Position numbers and translations under genes: made by a program
The notes under the pieces: model-generated
What the model saw: only the letters and a program-made list of their open reading frames with translations
The model's database searches: none
Told to the model about the DNA's origin: nothing
In this document: positions 28,950-39,286 of the stretch, piece after piece
How the letters are laid out: the number at the start of each line of letters is the position of its first letter
How positions within the stretch are numbered: position 1 is the first letter of the stretch
Source: Tatumella sp. JGM118
GTDB lineage: Bacteria > Pseudomonadota > Gammaproteobacteria > Enterobacterales > Enterobacteriaceae
DNA: 64,000 bases
NCBI RefSeq assembly: GCF_018257515.1
Contig: NZ_JAERJR010000016.1
Coordinates: 1-64,000, forward strand
Direction of reading: 5' to 3'

Positions 28950-29066
28950 CTTTCCCTTAGAGTTGTTTTTCAAAAGACCAGCAGGTATCCTTTCTCACCT
29001 GATTTTGAAAAAAACTCTTTTGGTATGTGTTTCTGTCGCATGGCGACAAACACAGGGTCCAGTGAT

Positions 29067-29137
29067 AAAAAGCCCCGAATATTCGGGGTTTTTTGTTATC
29101 AGGTAATCGTGATTTTGGGCTTCAGGCCCTTTTTTTA
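29067..29137 (+). terminator. Tandem terminator-like hairpins before rimP
   Basis: CCCCGA/TCGGGG followed by T6 (29073-29094) is a clear intrinsic terminator. Within 25 bases a second, shorter GGGC/GCCC stem is followed by T8 (29117-29137). Just upstream another stem pairs TGTCGC with GCGACA (29032-29046). Together they should attenuate readthrough from the tRNA genes into rimP-nusA-infB. Confidence 0.75.
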
Positions 29138-29153
29138 TGTCTTGGGGGTGGGC

Positions 29154-29606
29154 TTGTCCACATTAGAACAAAAATTAACAGAATTAATCACTGCTCCGGT
29201 AGAAGCGCTCGGCTACGAACTGGTTGGTATTGAGTTTGTCCGCGGTCGTACCTCGACTCTGCGTATCTACATTGATAGTGAGGATGGCATCAATGTTGAT
29301 GATTGTGCTGATGTCAGCCGCCAGGTAAGCGCCGTTATGGATGTCGAAGATCCGGTGACAGTCGCTTATAACCTTGAAGTTTCCTCACCAGGTCTTGAAA
29401 GACCACTGTTCACTGCCGCACACTACCAGCGTTTCATCGGCGATGAAGTCAGCCTGGTATTGCGCATCGCGGTGCAGAACCGCCGTAAATGGCAAGGTAT
29501 CATTAAAGCCGTAGAAGGTGAGATGGTGACCGTGACCGTCGAGGGTAATGATGAAGTATTCGCGCTGAACAATATTCAGAAAGCGAATCTGGTCCCCCAT
29601 TTTTAA
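29154..29606 (+). CDS. rimP: Ribosome maturation factor RimP
   Basis: RimP (150 residues) helps mature the 30S subunit. The family core is visible in [34 protein letters not shown] and [14 protein letters not shown], with the C-terminal SH3-like domain ending [12 protein letters not shown] use the TTG at 29154, which gives [10 protein letters not shown] and the E. coli length. A GTG two codons upstream overlaps the GGGGGTG ribosome-binding site. The ATG-initiated longer frame crosses the terminators and is unlikely. Confidence 0.93.
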   Translation: MSTLEQKLTELITAPVEALGYELVGIEFVRGRTSTLRIYIDSEDGINVDDCADVSRQVSAVMDVEDPVTVAYNLEVSSPGLERPLFTAAHYQRFIGDEVSLVLRIAVQNRRKWQGIIKAVEGEMVTVTVEGNDEVFALNNIQKANLVPHF

Positions 29607-29630
29607 ACGTCCGGATTGAGGCTAACCAGG

Positions 29631-31136
29631 ATGAACAAAGAAATCTTAGCTGTTGTAGAAGCCGTTTCTAACGAGAAATCTCTGCCGCGCGAAAAAATTT
29701 TTGAAGCGCTGGAAAGTGCGCTTGCAACGGCCACAAAGAAAAAATACGAACAGGAAATCGATGTTCGTGTTTGTATTGATCGTAAAAGTGGTGACTTTGA
29801 TACCTTCCGTCGTTGGCTTGTCGTTGAAGAAGTGACGCAGCCTACGCGTGAAATCACGCTGGACGCTGCGAAATTCGAAGACGAAAACCTCAATCCAGGC
29901 GATTTTGTTGAAGATCAGATCGAGTCAGTCACTTTTGACCGTATCACCACCCAGACCGCGAAACAGGTCATTGTCCAGAAAGTACGTGAAGCTGAACGTG
30001 CGATGGTCGTCGACCAGTTCCGTGAGCAGGAAGGTGAAATCATCACCGGTGTGGTGAAAAAAGTTAACCGTGACAATATCTCACTGGAAGTCCGCCCGAC
30101 CGATGGTTCTAATACCAGCGCGGAAGCGGTCATCATCCGTGAAGATATGCTGCCACGTGAAAACTTCCGTCCGGGTGACCGTATCCGCGGTATTCTCTAT
30201 GCCGTCCGTCCGGAAGCCCGCGGAGCGCAACTGTTCGTCAGCCGCTCTAAACCTGAAATGCTGAAAGAACTGTTCCGCATTGAGGTGCCGGAAATCGGCG
30301 AAGAAGTGATCGAGATTAAAGGTGCGGCCCGTGATCCGGGGTCCCGTGCGAAAATCGCAGTAAAAACGAATGACAAACGTATCGATCCGGTGGGTGCCTG
30401 TGTAGGTATGCGCGGAGCTCGTGTGCAGGCCGTTTCCAGTGAACTGGGCGGTGAGCGTATCGATATCGTGCTGTGGGATGATAATCCGGCACAGTTTGTT
30501 ATCAATGCCATGGCCCCTGCTGATGTCGCCTCCATTGTTGTGGACGAAGATAATCACACCATGGATATCGCTGTTGAAGCCGGTAATCTGGCCCAGGCGA
30601 TCGGTCGTAATGGCCAAAACGTACGTTTAGCCTCACAGCTGAGTGGCTGGGAACTGAACGTGATGACAGTTGATGACCTGCAGGCGAAGCATCAGGCAGA
30701 AGCACATGCAGCCATCGATATGTTCACAAAACACCTCGATATCGACGAGGAATTTGCCACTGCACTGGTAGAAGAAGGGTTCTCTACTCTGGAAGAACTG
30801 GCCTATGTGCCGGTCGATGAGCTGCTGGAAATCGATGGGCTCGATGAAGAGATGGTAGAGGCTCTGCGTGAACGAGCTAAAAATGCGTTGACCACCCTGG
30901 CGTTAGCGAAAGAAGAGAGTTTAGGCAACCAGAAACCTGCGGATGACTTACTGGCACTGCAGGATATGGATAAAGACCTGGCCTATCGTCTGGCCGCTAA
31001 AGGCGTCTGCACTCTGGAAGATTTAGCTGAACAGGGTATCGACGACCTCGCAGATATTGAAGGGCTCTCCTCAGAGAAAGCCGGTGAGCTAATTATGGCT
31101 GCACGTAATATCTGCTGGTTTGGCGGCGACGCATAA
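29631..31136 (+). CDS. nusA: Transcription termination/antitermination factor NusA
   Basis: NusA binds RNA polymerase and controls pausing, termination and antitermination. The order is an N-terminal domain, S1 domain (about 135-205), two KH domains ([24 protein letters not shown]) and two C-terminal acidic repeats. It has 501 residues against 495 in E. coli. The extra six lie in the S1 domain, where DNISLEV is followed by [13 protein letters not shown] instead of a short GNNAEAV-like turn. The ATG at 29631 follows ACCAGG. Confidence 0.97.
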   Translation: MNKEILAVVEAVSNEKSLPREKIFEALESALATATKKKYEQEIDVRVCIDRKSGDFDTFRRWLVVEEVTQPTREITLDAAKFEDENLNPGDFVEDQIESVTFDRITTQTAKQVIVQKVREAERAMVVDQFREQEGEIITGVVKKVNRDNISLEVRPTDGSNTSAEAVIIREDMLPRENFRPGDRIRGILYAVRPEARGAQLFVSRSKPEMLKELFRIEVPEIGEEVIEIKGAARDPGSRAKIAVKTNDKRIDPVGACVGMRGARVQAVSSELGGERIDIVLWDDNPAQFVINAMAPADVASIVVDEDNHTMDIAVEAGNLAQAIGRNGQNVRLASQLSGWELNVMTVDDLQAKHQAEAHAAIDMFTKHLDIDEEFATALVEEGFSTLEELAYVPVDELLEIDGLDEEMVEALRERAKNALTTLALAKEESLGNQKPADDLLALQDMDKDLAYRLAAKGVCTLEDLAEQGIDDLADIEGLSSEKAGELIMAARNICWFGGDA

Positions 31137-31154
31137 CAAACAGGAAGGAACAGC

Positions 31155-33851
31155 ATGACTGATGTAACTGTAAAATCGTTAGCTGCAGAAATACAGACCC
31201 CTGTCGATCGTCTTGTACAGCAACTGGCTGATGCAGGGATTTCCAAGTCTGAAAACGACTCTGTGACTGAGCAGGAAAAGCAACAGCTCCTGTCACATCT
31301 GAATCGTGAGCATGGTAATGCCGATTCAGGTAAACTGACTCTGCAACGCAAAACGCGTAGCACCTTGAATATTCCGGGCACCGGCGGTAAAAGTAAATCG
31401 GTGCAAATTGAAGTCCGCAAAAAGCGTACCTATGTGAAAGATGATGCCGAGGCAGAACGCCAGGCAGAAGCAGAAGCGCAGGCACAGCGTGAAGCGGAAG
31501 AGGCGGCACGCCGTGAGGCTGAAGAAGCAGCCAAACGCGAGGCCGAAGAAAAAGCGAAGCGTGAAGCCGAAGAAAAAGCTAAGCGTGAGGCAGACGAAAA
31601 AGCCAGACGTGAAGCTGCGGAAAAGACAAAAGTGACAAATCAACAAAACAACGATATGACCAAGGCAGCGCTGTCAGACAAAGCTCGCCGCGAAGCGGAA
31701 GCCGCTGAACTCAAGCGTAAGACCGAAGAAGAAGCCCGCCGTAAACTGGAAGAAGACGCGAAACGTATCGCGGAAGAAGCCCGTCGTCTGGCCGAAGAGA
31801 AAGGCGAAGAGTGGCAGAAGCCGGTGGAAACTGAAGATTCTTCTGATTACCACGTGACGACCTCGACCCATGCCCGTCAGGCAGAAGACGAGAACGACCG
31901 TCAGGTTGAAGGTGGCCGTGGCCGTACCCGTACCGCGACGAAGAGCCCGCGTGCCAAAAAAGGCAACAAGCACTCCGAAGCGAAAACCGACCGTGAAGAA
32001 GCCCGTGCAGCCATCCGTGGCGGCAAAGGCGGTAAGCATCGTAAAGGCAGCGCACTGCAGCAGGGCTTTAACAAGCCGGCACAGGTCGTTAACCGCGATG
32101 TGGTTATCGGTGAAACGGTAACCGTTGCGGAACTGGCGAACAAAATGGCCGTTAAAGGCTCTCAGGTCATCAAAGCGATGATGAAAATGGGTGCGATGGC
32201 AACCATTAACCAGGTGATTGATCAGGAAACTGCGCAGCTGGTTGCTGAAGAGATGGGTCATAAAGTTATCCTGCGTCGTGAGAACGAGCTGGAAGAAGCG
32301 GTAATGAGCGACCGTGATCTGGGCGGTAACACCGAAGCGGAATCACGCGCGCCGGTAGTGACCATCATGGGTCACGTTGACCACGGTAAGACCTCTCTGC
32401 TGGATTACATTCGTTCTGCGAAAATTGCCTCCGGTGAAGCGGGTGGTATTACCCAGCATATCGGTGCTTACCACGTTGAGACCGGTAACGGGATGATCAC
32501 CTTCCTGGATACCCCGGGCCACGCCGCGTTTACCGCGATGCGTGCACGTGGTGCTCAGGCGACTGACATCGTTATCCTGGTCGTTGCTGCAGACGATGGT
32601 GTGATGCCTCAGACTATCGAAGCTATCCAGCACGCCAAAGCGGCTAACGTCCCTGTCGTGGTAGCAGTGAACAAGATCGATAAGCCGGAAGCCGATGCGG
32701 ACCGTGTTAAGAACGAACTGACTCAGTACGGAATCATTCCGGAAGAGTGGGGCGGCGAAAACATGTTCGTCAATGTTTCTGCGAAAGCCGGTACCGGTGT
32801 TGACGATCTGCTGCAGGCTATCCTGCTGCAGGCGGAAGTGCTGGAACTGAACGCAGTACGCAGTGGCATGGCAAGCGGTGTTGTCATCGAATCTTTCCTG
32901 GACAAAGGACGTGGCCCTGTCGCGACCATCCTGGTCCGTGAAGGTACGCTGAACAAAGGCGATATCGTCCTGTGCGGCTTCGAATATGGCCGTGTTCGTG
33001 CCATGCGTAACGAACTGGGTCAGGAAGTCCTGGAAGCCGGTCCGTCTATCCCTGTAGAAATCCTGGGTCTGTCAGGTGTGCCTGCAGCCGGTGATGAAGC
33101 GACAGTGGTACGTGACGAGAAGAAAGCCCGTGAAGTTGCACTGTACCGTCAGGGCAAATTCCGTGAAGTGAAACTGGCTCGTCAGCAGAAATCTAAACTG
33201 GAAAACATGTTTGCGAACATGAGCGAAGGTGATGTTTCTGAACTGAACATCGTTCTGAAAGCCGACGTACAGGGTTCTGTGGAAGCTATCTCTGACTCGT
33301 TACTGAAACTGTCTACCGACGAAGTCAAAGTGAAGATTGTCGGTTCCGGTGTCGGTGGTATCACCGAAACGGATGCTACGCTTGCCGCAGCGTCTAACGC
33401 TATCGTCCTGGGCTTCAACGTCCGTGCCGATGCGTCAGCCCGTCGTGTTATCGATGCTGAAAGTCTGGACCTGCGTTACTACTCCGTCATCTATCATCTG
33501 ATTGACGAAGTTAAAGCCGCGATGAGCGGTATGCTGGCCCCTGAATACAAACAGCAGATTATCGGCCTGGCTGAAGTCCGTGATGTCTTCAAATCACCGA
33601 AATTTGGTGCGATTGCCGGTTGTATGGTGACCGAAGGTATCGTGAAACGTCACAACCCAATCCGTGTTCTGCGTGACAACGTGGTTATCTACGAAGGTGA
33701 GCTGGAATCTCTGCGCCGCTTCAAAGATGACGTTAACGAAGTCCGTAACGGTATGGAATGTGGTATCGGTGTGAAGAACTATAATGATGTTCGCGCCGGC
33801 GATGCTATCGAAGTGTTTGAAATCATCGAGATCAAACGGACCATCGATTAA
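31155..33851 (+). CDS. infB: Translation initiation factor IF-2
   Basis: IF-2 places initiator tRNA on the 30S subunit and hydrolyses GTP at subunit joining. The N-terminal domain contains long charged EAE/KRE repeats. The G domain has [14 protein letters not shown] and NKID. It has 898 residues. An internal GTG at 31632 in KVTNQQ, followed by ATG at codon 168, matches the places where E. coli starts the shorter IF2-2 and IF2-3 forms, so shorter isoforms are likely. It follows nusA by 18 bases. Confidence 0.98.
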   Translation: MTDVTVKSLAAEIQTPVDRLVQQLADAGISKSENDSVTEQEKQQLLSHLNREHGNADSGKLTLQRKTRSTLNIPGTGGKSKSVQIEVRKKRTYVKDDAEAERQAEAEAQAQREAEEAARREAEEAAKREAEEKAKREAEEKAKREADEKARREAAEKTKVTNQQNNDMTKAALSDKARREAEAAELKRKTEEEARRKLEEDAKRIAEEARRLAEEKGEEWQKPVETEDSSDYHVTTSTHARQAEDENDRQVEGGRGRTRTATKSPRAKKGNKHSEAKTDREEARAAIRGGKGGKHRKGSALQQGFNKPAQVVNRDVVIGETVTVAELANKMAVKGSQVIKAMMKMGAMATINQVIDQETAQLVAEEMGHKVILRRENELEEAVMSDRDLGGNTEAESRAPVVTIMGHVDHGKTSLLDYIRSAKIASGEAGGITQHIGAYHVETGNGMITFLDTPGHAAFTAMRARGAQATDIVILVVAADDGVMPQTIEAIQHAKAANVPVVVAVNKIDKPEADADRVKNELTQYGIIPEEWGGENMFVNVSAKAGTGVDDLLQAILLQAEVLELNAVRSGMASGVVIESFLDKGRGPVATILVREGTLNKGDIVLCGFEYGRVRAMRNELGQEVLEAGPSIPVEILGLSGVPAAGDEATVVRDEKKAREVALYRQGKFREVKLARQQKSKLENMFANMSEGDVSELNIVLKADVQGSVEAISDSLLKLSTDEVKVKIVGSGVGGITETDATLAAASNAIVLGFNVRADASARRVIDAESLDLRYYSVIYHLIDEVKAAMSGMLAPEYKQQIIGLAEVRDVFKSPKFGAIAGCMVTEGIVKRHNPIRVLRDNVVIYEGELESLRRFKDDVNEVRNGMECGIGVKNYNDVRAGDAIEVFEIIEIKRTID

Positions 33852-33874
33852 TCGTTATCGGATTACGACGATTT

Positions 33875-33893
33875 GGGAGGCCGCTGGCCTCCC
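33875..33893 (+). other. Strong hairpin between infB and rbfA
   Basis: GGGAGGCC and GGCCTCCC form a perfect eight-pair stem with a GCT loop. It is followed by GAATTATTTGAG, not a T run, so it is not a standard terminator. A processing or stabilising role in the polycistronic mRNA is possible. Confidence 0.6.
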
Positions 33894-33919
33894 GAATTAT
33901 TTGAGAGGAGCAAAATATT

Positions 33920-34324
33920 ATGGCAAAAGAATTCGGTCGTTCTCAGCGTGTGGCTCAGGAACTGCAAAAAGAAATTGCCCTGATCATTCAGCGTGAAATC
34001 AAAGATCCACGTCTCGGGATGATGGTCACTGTTTCCAGTGTCGAAGTCTCCCGGGATCTGGCCTACGCCAAAGTCTTCGTGACCTTCCTGAATGACAAAG
34101 ATGAAGATGCAGTAAAAACCGGCGTAAAAGCCCTGCAGGATGCGTCCGGCTTTATCCGGACACTGCTCGGCAAAGCCATGCGTCTGCGTATCGTGCCTGA
34201 ACTGACATTCTTCTACGACAACTCCCTGGTTGAAGGGATGCGGATGTCTAACCTGGTCTCCAGCGTCGTCAAAAATGACAATGAACGTCGTGGTAATACT
34301 GCAGAAGAGAGCAAGGAGGACTGA
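33920..34324 (+). CDS. rbfA: Ribosome-binding factor A
   Basis: RbfA (134 residues) is a cold-shock 30S maturation factor with a KH-like fold. Recognisable segments are [36 protein letters not shown] and [18 protein letters not shown]. It has an AGAGGAG ribosome-binding site, and its stop shares one base with the truB start. Confidence 0.98.
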   Translation: MAKEFGRSQRVAQELQKEIALIIQREIKDPRLGMMVTVSSVEVSRDLAYAKVFVTFLNDKDEDAVKTGVKALQDASGFIRTLLGKAMRLRIVPELTFFYDNSLVEGMRMSNLVSSVVKNDNERRGNTAEESKED

Positions 34325-35265
34325 TGGGCCGTCCCCGTCGCCGTGGTCGTGATATACACGGGGTACTGTTGCTGGATAAGCCCACCGGTATTTCCTCCAA
34401 TGACCTGCTGCAGAAAGTAAAACGTATTTATAACGCCAATCGCGCCGGGCACACCGGTGCGCTTGATCCTCTGGCAACGGGGATGTTACCCATCTGCCTG
34501 GGGGAAGCGACTAAGTTTTCCCGTTATCTGCTGGACTCCGATAAGCGTTATCGGGTGATTGCCCGACTGGGCCAGCGGACAGATACGTCTGATGCCGATG
34601 GTAACGTGGTGGAAGAGCGTCCTGTGACTTTCACGGCAGAGGAACTCGCTCAGGCGCTGGAAAGTTTTCGCGGGGAGACGCAGCAAGTTCCTTCGATGTT
34701 TTCTGCACTGAAGCACCAGGGACGCCCGCTGTACGAATATGCCCGCCAGGGGATCACCGTCGAACGCGAACCGCGTCCGATCACGGTGTACGAGTTACAG
34801 TTTATCCGTCATGACGGTGATGAACTGGAGCTGGAAATCCATTGCTCGAAAGGCACTTACATCCGGACCATTATCGATGATCTGGGTGAAAAGCTGGGCT
34901 GCGGGGCGCATGTCATTATGCTGCGTCGCGTGCAGGTCGCCCGTTATCCGATGGAGAACATGGTGACCCTGGAGCAGCTACAGGCTCTGGCAACGCCGGA
35001 TGAGCAGGGGCAGGTCAATACCGCGCCGCTGGATGAATTACTGATGCCAATGGACAGCCCGGCCGCGGATTATCCGCTGGTTAACCTGCCGGAATCCGTC
35101 AGTCACTGGTTTAAACTGGGACAGCCGGTGCAGATAGCCGGTGCGCCTTCTGACGGGCTGGTGCGTGTCAGTGAAGGTGAGGCTAAAAAGTTCATCGGCA
35201 TGGCAGAAATTGACGATCAGGGCCGTGTTGCACCGCGCCGGCTGGTCGTTGAAAATTTCGACTGA
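34324..35265 (+). CDS. truB: tRNA pseudouridine-55 synthase
   Basis: TruB makes pseudouridine 55 in the T loop of tRNAs and acts as a tRNA chaperone. The catalytic aspartate is Asp48 in [14 protein letters not shown]. The [18 protein letters not shown] motif and a C-terminal PUA-like domain ([13 protein letters not shown]) are present. It has 313 residues, near E. coli (314). Its start overlaps the rbfA stop, so translation is coupled. Confidence 0.98.
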   Translation: MGRPRRRGRDIHGVLLLDKPTGISSNDLLQKVKRIYNANRAGHTGALDPLATGMLPICLGEATKFSRYLLDSDKRYRVIARLGQRTDTSDADGNVVEERPVTFTAEELAQALESFRGETQQVPSMFSALKHQGRPLYEYARQGITVEREPRPITVYELQFIRHDGDELELEIHCSKGTYIRTIIDDLGEKLGCGAHVIMLRRVQVARYPMENMVTLEQLQALATPDEQGQVNTAPLDELLMPMDSPAADYPLVNLPESVSHWFKLGQPVQIAGAPSDGLVRVSEGEAKKFIGMAEIDDQGRVAPRRLVVENFD

Positions 35266-35270
35266 GTTAT

Positions 35271-35299
35271 TTGCACTCATCTCTGCCGCAGAGTAGAAT
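35271..35299 (+). promoter_or_regulatory. Promoter for rpsO-pnp
   Basis: TTGCAC (35271-35276) and TAGAAT (35294-35299) are exactly 17 bases apart, in the gap between truB and rpsO. This corresponds to the E. coli rpsO P1 position. Confidence 0.75.
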
Positions 35300-35370
35300 G
35301 GCGCGGCTTTAAAGTGGGAAGCTGAATTAGAGATCGGCGACCTGAAATCAAACATATACTGGAGTTTATT

Positions 35371-35640
35371 ATGTCTCTAAGCGTAGAAGCTAAAGCAGAG
35401 ATCGTTGCTAAATACGGTCGTGGTACTAATGACAGCGGTTCAACTGAAGTTCAGGTTGCTCTGCTGACTGCTCAGATCAATCACCTGCAGGGTCACTTCT
35501 CTGAGCACAAAAAAGATCACCACAGCCGTCGCGGTCTGCTGCGTATGGTTTCCCAGCGTCGTAAGCTGCTGGATTACCTGAAGCGTAAAGATGTTGCACG
35601 CTACACCAGCCTGATCGAAAGCCTGGGTCTGCGTCGCTAA
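35371..35640 (+). CDS. rpsO: 30S ribosomal protein S15
   Basis: S15 (89 residues) is a primary binder of the 16S rRNA central domain. It begins [17 protein letters not shown] and contains [22 protein letters not shown] in its rRNA-binding helices. In E. coli S15 represses its own translation through a leader pseudoknot. The leader here is long enough for this, but I did not resolve the fold. Confidence 0.98.
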   Translation: MSLSVEAKAEIVAKYGRGTNDSGSTEVQVALLTAQINHLQGHFSEHKKDHHSRRGLLRMVSQRRKLLDYLKRKDVARYTSLIESLGLRR

Positions 35641-35720
35641 GTCTGACGAATTTTTCCAGGGTCAGAACTATGCCTCGGTATCATTCTGTTTCCGGCGGAA
35701 AAATTTGAGCGAGTTTCGCG

Positions 35721-35748
35721 AAAAGGGGGCCTTTATGGCCCCTTTTTT
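35721..35748 (+). terminator. Intrinsic terminator between rpsO and pnp
   Basis: GGGGCC and GGCCCC pair around TTTAT, flanked by AAAA and followed by T7. In E. coli the matching terminator is partly read through, so pnp is expressed from both promoters. Confidence 0.85.
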
Positions 35749-35819
35749 TGGGTGACCGGCAGTATTTCTGTTAAAACTCATGTATTGTTACTGTGAGTGA
35801 TCTTTATTTGCACGATTCG

Positions 35820-35882
35820 CGCGGCTAATGAGAAACCTTATCCGCCCTGAGCACCGGGACGAGAGCTTTGTCATTAGTCGCG
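35820..35882 (+). promoter_or_regulatory. pnp leader stem-loop (RNase III/PNPase autoregulation)
   Basis: CGCGGCTAATGA (35820-35831) pairs along its whole length with TCATTAGTCGCG (35871-35882), with one G-T pair and a smaller CCC/GGG hairpin inside. It lies 78 bases before pnp, where E. coli has the RNase III-cleaved stem through which PNPase represses itself. The 319-base rpsO-pnp gap also corresponds to the location of the sRNA SraG in E. coli. I cannot confirm that RNA here. Confidence 0.75.
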
Positions 35883-35959
35883 AGGATGCACAAAAGATCA
35901 AAACCAAGACTCAGACCGCCCGAACGTGGCGTCTGATAAAAAATTAAAGGATCTAAATT

Positions 35960-38092
35960 TTGCTGAATCCGATTGTACGTAAATTCCAGTATGGCCAGCA
36001 TACCGTCACTCTGGAAACCGGAATGATGGCTCGCCAGGCGAGCGGTGCTGTAATGGCTAGCATTGATGACACTTGTGTCTTCGTGACCGTCGTTGGTCAG
36101 AAAAAAGCGAAGCCAGGTCAGGACTTTTTCCCGTTAACCGTGAACTACCAGGAGCGTACTTACGCTGCCGGTCGTATCCCGGGAAGCTTCTTCCGTCGTG
36201 AAGGTCGTCCGAGTGAAGGTGAAACCCTGATCGCTCGTCTGATCGACCGTCCGGTACGTCCGCTGTTCCCTGAAGGTTTTGTTAACGAAGTCCAGGTCAT
36301 TGCGACCGTGGTTTCCGTTAACCCACAGGTGAGCCCGGATATCGTTGCCATGATTGGTGCTTCTGCTGCACTGTCTCTGTCAGGCGTTCCTTTCAACGGC
36401 CCAATCGGTGCGGCACGTGTCGGTTATATCAATGACCAGTACGTTCTGAACCCGACCCGTGATGAAATGGCTGAATCCCGTCTGGATCTGGTCGTTGCAG
36501 GGACTGAGAATGCCGTACTGATGGTTGAATCAGAAGCGGACATCCTGAGCGAAGAGCAGATGCTGGGTGCGGTCGTGTTCGGTCACGAGCAGCAGCAGGT
36601 TGTTATCGAAAACATTAAATCTCTGGTGGCTGAAGCGGGCAAACCTCGCTGGGACTGGCAGCCAGAGCCGGCGAACGAATCGCTGAATGCGCGTATCGCT
36701 GCGCTGGCTGAAAGCCGTCTGAGCGATGCTTACCGCATCACTGAGAAGCAGGAGCGTTACGAGCAGGTTAACCTGATCAAGAGCGAAACCACTGCCGCAT
36801 TGCTGGCAGAAGACGAAACGCTGGATGAAGGCGAAATCAGTGATCTGCTGCACGCTATTGAGAAAGACGTTGTACGTGTTCGTATCCTGAACGGTGAACC
36901 ACGTATCGATGGCCGTGAAAAAGATATGGTTCGTGGTCTGGATGTCCGTACCGGTGTTCTGCCACGTACTCACGGCTCTGCGCTGTTTACCCGTGGTGAA
37001 ACTCAGGCGCTGGTGACCGCGACCCTGGGTACCGCGCGTGATGCACAGAACCTGGACGAGCTGATGGGTGAGAAGACCGACAGCTTCCTGTTCCACTACA
37101 ACTTCCCTCCATATTCTGTCGGTGAGACAGGAATGGTCGGTTCGCCTAAGCGTCGTGAAATCGGTCACGGTCGTCTGGCGAAGCGTGGTGTTCTGGCTGT
37201 GATGCCAAAACAGGATGCCTTCCCGTACACCGTACGTGTTGTTTCTGAAATCACCGAATCAAACGGTTCATCTTCAATGGCTTCTGTCTGTGGTGCTTCT
37301 CTGGCACTGATGGACGCCGGCGTTCCTATCAAAGCAGCCGTTGCCGGTATTGCGATGGGTCTGGTTAAAGAAGGTGATCGTTACGTGGTACTGTCCGATA
37401 TCCTGGGCGACGAAGACCACCTGGGCGATATGGACTTTAAAGTTGCCGGTAGCCGTGAAGGTGTGACTGCACTGCAGATGGATATCAAGATTGAAGGTAT
37501 CACCCGCGAAATTATGCAGGTTGCACTGAATCAGGCTAAGGGTGCGCGTCTGCACATCCTGGGCACCATGGAACAGGCTATCAGCACGGCTCGTGTTGAA
37601 ATTTCTGAATTCGCTCCGCGTATTCACACTATCCGTATTAACCCGGATAAGATCAAAGATGTCATCGGTAAAGGTGGCTCTGTGATCCGTGCTCTGACCG
37701 AAGAGACTGGCACCACCATCGAAATCGAAGATGATGGTACCGTGAAAATCGCAGCAACGGACGGCGATAAAGCGAAAGAAGCGATTCGTCGTATCGAAGA
37801 AATCACCGCAGAAATCGAAGTGGGTCGTATCTATAACGGTAAAGTGACCCGTATCGTCGATTTCGGTGCTTTCGTTGCGATCGGTGGCGGTAAAGAAGGT
37901 CTGGTACATATTTCTCAGATCGCTGACAAGCGTGTTGAGAAAGTGACAGACTATCTGCAGATGGGTCAGGAAGTACCGGTCAAGGTACTGGAAGTCGACC
38001 GTCAGGGTCGTGTCCGCCTGAGCATCAAAGAAGCGGTTGAAAAACCACAGGCAGAAGAAAATACCGCGGCGAACCCGGCTGACGCTGGTTAA
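35960..38092 (+). CDS. pnp: Polyribonucleotide nucleotidyltransferase (PNPase)
   Basis: PNPase is the phosphorolytic 3'-5' exoribonuclease of the degradosome. It has two RNase PH domains ([21 protein letters not shown] split across the first, and a second with [17 protein letters not shown]), a KH domain ([15 protein letters not shown]) and an S1 domain ([18 protein letters not shown]). The start codon is TTG (MLNPIVRKF), as in E. coli, preceded by AAAGGATC. It has 710 residues, equal in length to E. coli within a few residues. Confidence 0.98.
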   Translation: MLNPIVRKFQYGQHTVTLETGMMARQASGAVMASIDDTCVFVTVVGQKKAKPGQDFFPLTVNYQERTYAAGRIPGSFFRREGRPSEGETLIARLIDRPVRPLFPEGFVNEVQVIATVVSVNPQVSPDIVAMIGASAALSLSGVPFNGPIGAARVGYINDQYVLNPTRDEMAESRLDLVVAGTENAVLMVESEADILSEEQMLGAVVFGHEQQQVVIENIKSLVAEAGKPRWDWQPEPANESLNARIAALAESRLSDAYRITEKQERYEQVNLIKSETTAALLAEDETLDEGEISDLLHAIEKDVVRVRILNGEPRIDGREKDMVRGLDVRTGVLPRTHGSALFTRGETQALVTATLGTARDAQNLDELMGEKTDSFLFHYNFPPYSVGETGMVGSPKRREIGHGRLAKRGVLAVMPKQDAFPYTVRVVSEITESNGSSSMASVCGASLALMDAGVPIKAAVAGIAMGLVKEGDRYVVLSDILGDEDHLGDMDFKVAGSREGVTALQMDIKIEGITREIMQVALNQAKGARLHILGTMEQAISTARVEISEFAPRIHTIRINPDKIKDVIGKGGSVIRALTEETGTTIEIEDDGTVKIAATDGDKAKEAIRRIEEITAEIEVGRIYNGKVTRIVDFGAFVAIGGGKEGLVHISQIADKRVEKVTDYLQMGQEVPVKVLEVDRQGRVRLSIKEAVEKPQAEENTAANPADAG

Positions 38093-38105
38093 TCGTCCGA
38101 TGATT

Positions 38106-38137
38106 ATCCTTCTCTCTGAGTATTCAGGGAGAAGGAT
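38106..38137 (+). other. Long hairpin between pnp and nlpI
   Basis: ATCCTTCTC pairs with GAGAAGGAT, and CTGA with TCAG inside, giving 14 pairs with one T-G around GTAT. No T run follows, so this is more likely a 3'-end stabiliser or a Rho-linked structure than a classical terminator. Confidence 0.6.
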
Positions 38138-38223
38138 TGATGTTATCGCGAGGGCAGGATTCCTTTGCACGGCAGGCGGATGAAAGGATATTCATCCTAA
38201 TGTTTGTATTCGGGAGTGGGATA

Positions 38224-39111
38224 ATGAAGCCTTATTTGCGCTGGGGTTTTGTTGCAGCAGCTTTAGTGCTTGCAGGATGCAGCAGCTCTGACAACTGGCG
38301 TCAGAATGAAGTTCTTGCCGTCCCTTTGCAACCCACATTGCAACAGGAAGTGATTCTGGCAAGGATGGAACAAATACTTGCCAGTCGTGCCCTTACAGAT
38401 GATGAACGCGCACAGCTTTTATATGAGCGCGGAGTGTTGTATGATAGTCTTGGTTTGCGGGCACTCGCACGGAACGATTTTTCCCATGCGTTGTCTATAA
38501 GACCAGATATGCCGGAAGTGTTTAACTATCTCGGCATATATTTAACGCAGGCAGGTAATTTTGATTCTGCCTATGAAGCGTTTGATTCTGTACTAGAGCT
38601 TGATCCAACTTACAATTATGCGCATTTAAATCGAGGTATCGCCCTCTACTACGGTGGACGATACAAGTTAGCGCAAGATGATCTGCTGGCGTTTTATCAA
38701 GACGATCCTAATGATCCGTTTCGTGCGCTTTGGCTCTATCTCGCAGAACGTGAGATCGATGCTAAAAAAGCGAAAGTCGCGCTCAGACAGCGTTACGACT
38801 CTGCGAATAAAGATCAATGGGGATGGAATATTGTCGAGTTCTACCTGGGCGATATCAGTGAGAAAACACTGATGCAACGACTACAGGCAGATGCAACGGA
38901 TAACACCTCGCTCGCTGAACATCTCAGTGAAACCAACTTCTATTTAGGTAAGTACTACCTAAGTCTGGGGGAGAAGGACAACGCAGAAGCGTTGTTCAAA
39001 CTGGCGGTTGCCAACAATGTGAATAACTTTGTTGAACACCGATATGCATTGTTGGAACTGGCAGAACTTGGCCAGGCACAAGACGACCTATCAGAATCTG
39101 ACCAGCAATAG
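38224..39111 (+). CDS. nlpI: Lipoprotein NlpI
   Basis: This outer-membrane lipoprotein scaffolds peptidoglycan hydrolase turnover with the protease Prc. The lipobox LAGC puts the lipidated cysteine at residue 19. TPR-like helices follow, including [25 protein letters not shown] in two blocks and [13 protein letters not shown]. The ATG at 38224 gives 295 residues (E. coli 294). An in-frame extension of 29 codons upstream would bury the signal peptide and is rejected. Confidence 0.97.
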   Translation: MKPYLRWGFVAAALVLAGCSSSDNWRQNEVLAVPLQPTLQQEVILARMEQILASRALTDDERAQLLYERGVLYDSLGLRALARNDFSHALSIRPDMPEVFNYLGIYLTQAGNFDSAYEAFDSVLELDPTYNYAHLNRGIALYYGGRYKLAQDDLLAFYQDDPNDPFRALWLYLAEREIDAKKAKVALRQRYDSANKDQWGWNIVEFYLGDISEKTLMQRLQADATDNTSLAEHLSETNFYLGKYYLSLGEKDNAEALFKLAVANNVNNFVEHRYALLELAELGQAQDDLSESDQQ

Positions 39112-39213
39112 CTGACGAAAATTGACACCCTTTTTTTATTTCCTGTCATCCTTCGGGGTGAGGGGTGTTTTATTCGTCAAAAACTTCTAATTTGAGCCGG
39201 TTCACACTTTTCA

Positions 39214-39270
39214 ATGAAAATAACTGAAAGTTTTCATGACGAGTTATGTAGACTGGCCGCCGTAATCTAA
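39214..39270 (+). CDS. yrbN: Small leader protein YrbN-like (18 aa)
   Basis: An 18-codon frame just upstream of deaD encodes [18 protein letters not shown]. The core [10 protein letters not shown] agrees with my memory of E. coli YrbN, a 26-residue protein encoded at the same place. The stop at 39268-39270 abuts the GAGG site used by deaD, so translational coupling is likely. The frame has no strong ribosome-binding site of its own. I infer identity from position and the short match. Confidence 0.6.
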   Translation: MKITESFHDELCRLAAVI

Positions 39271-39286
39271 GAGGCACGTGTACTAC

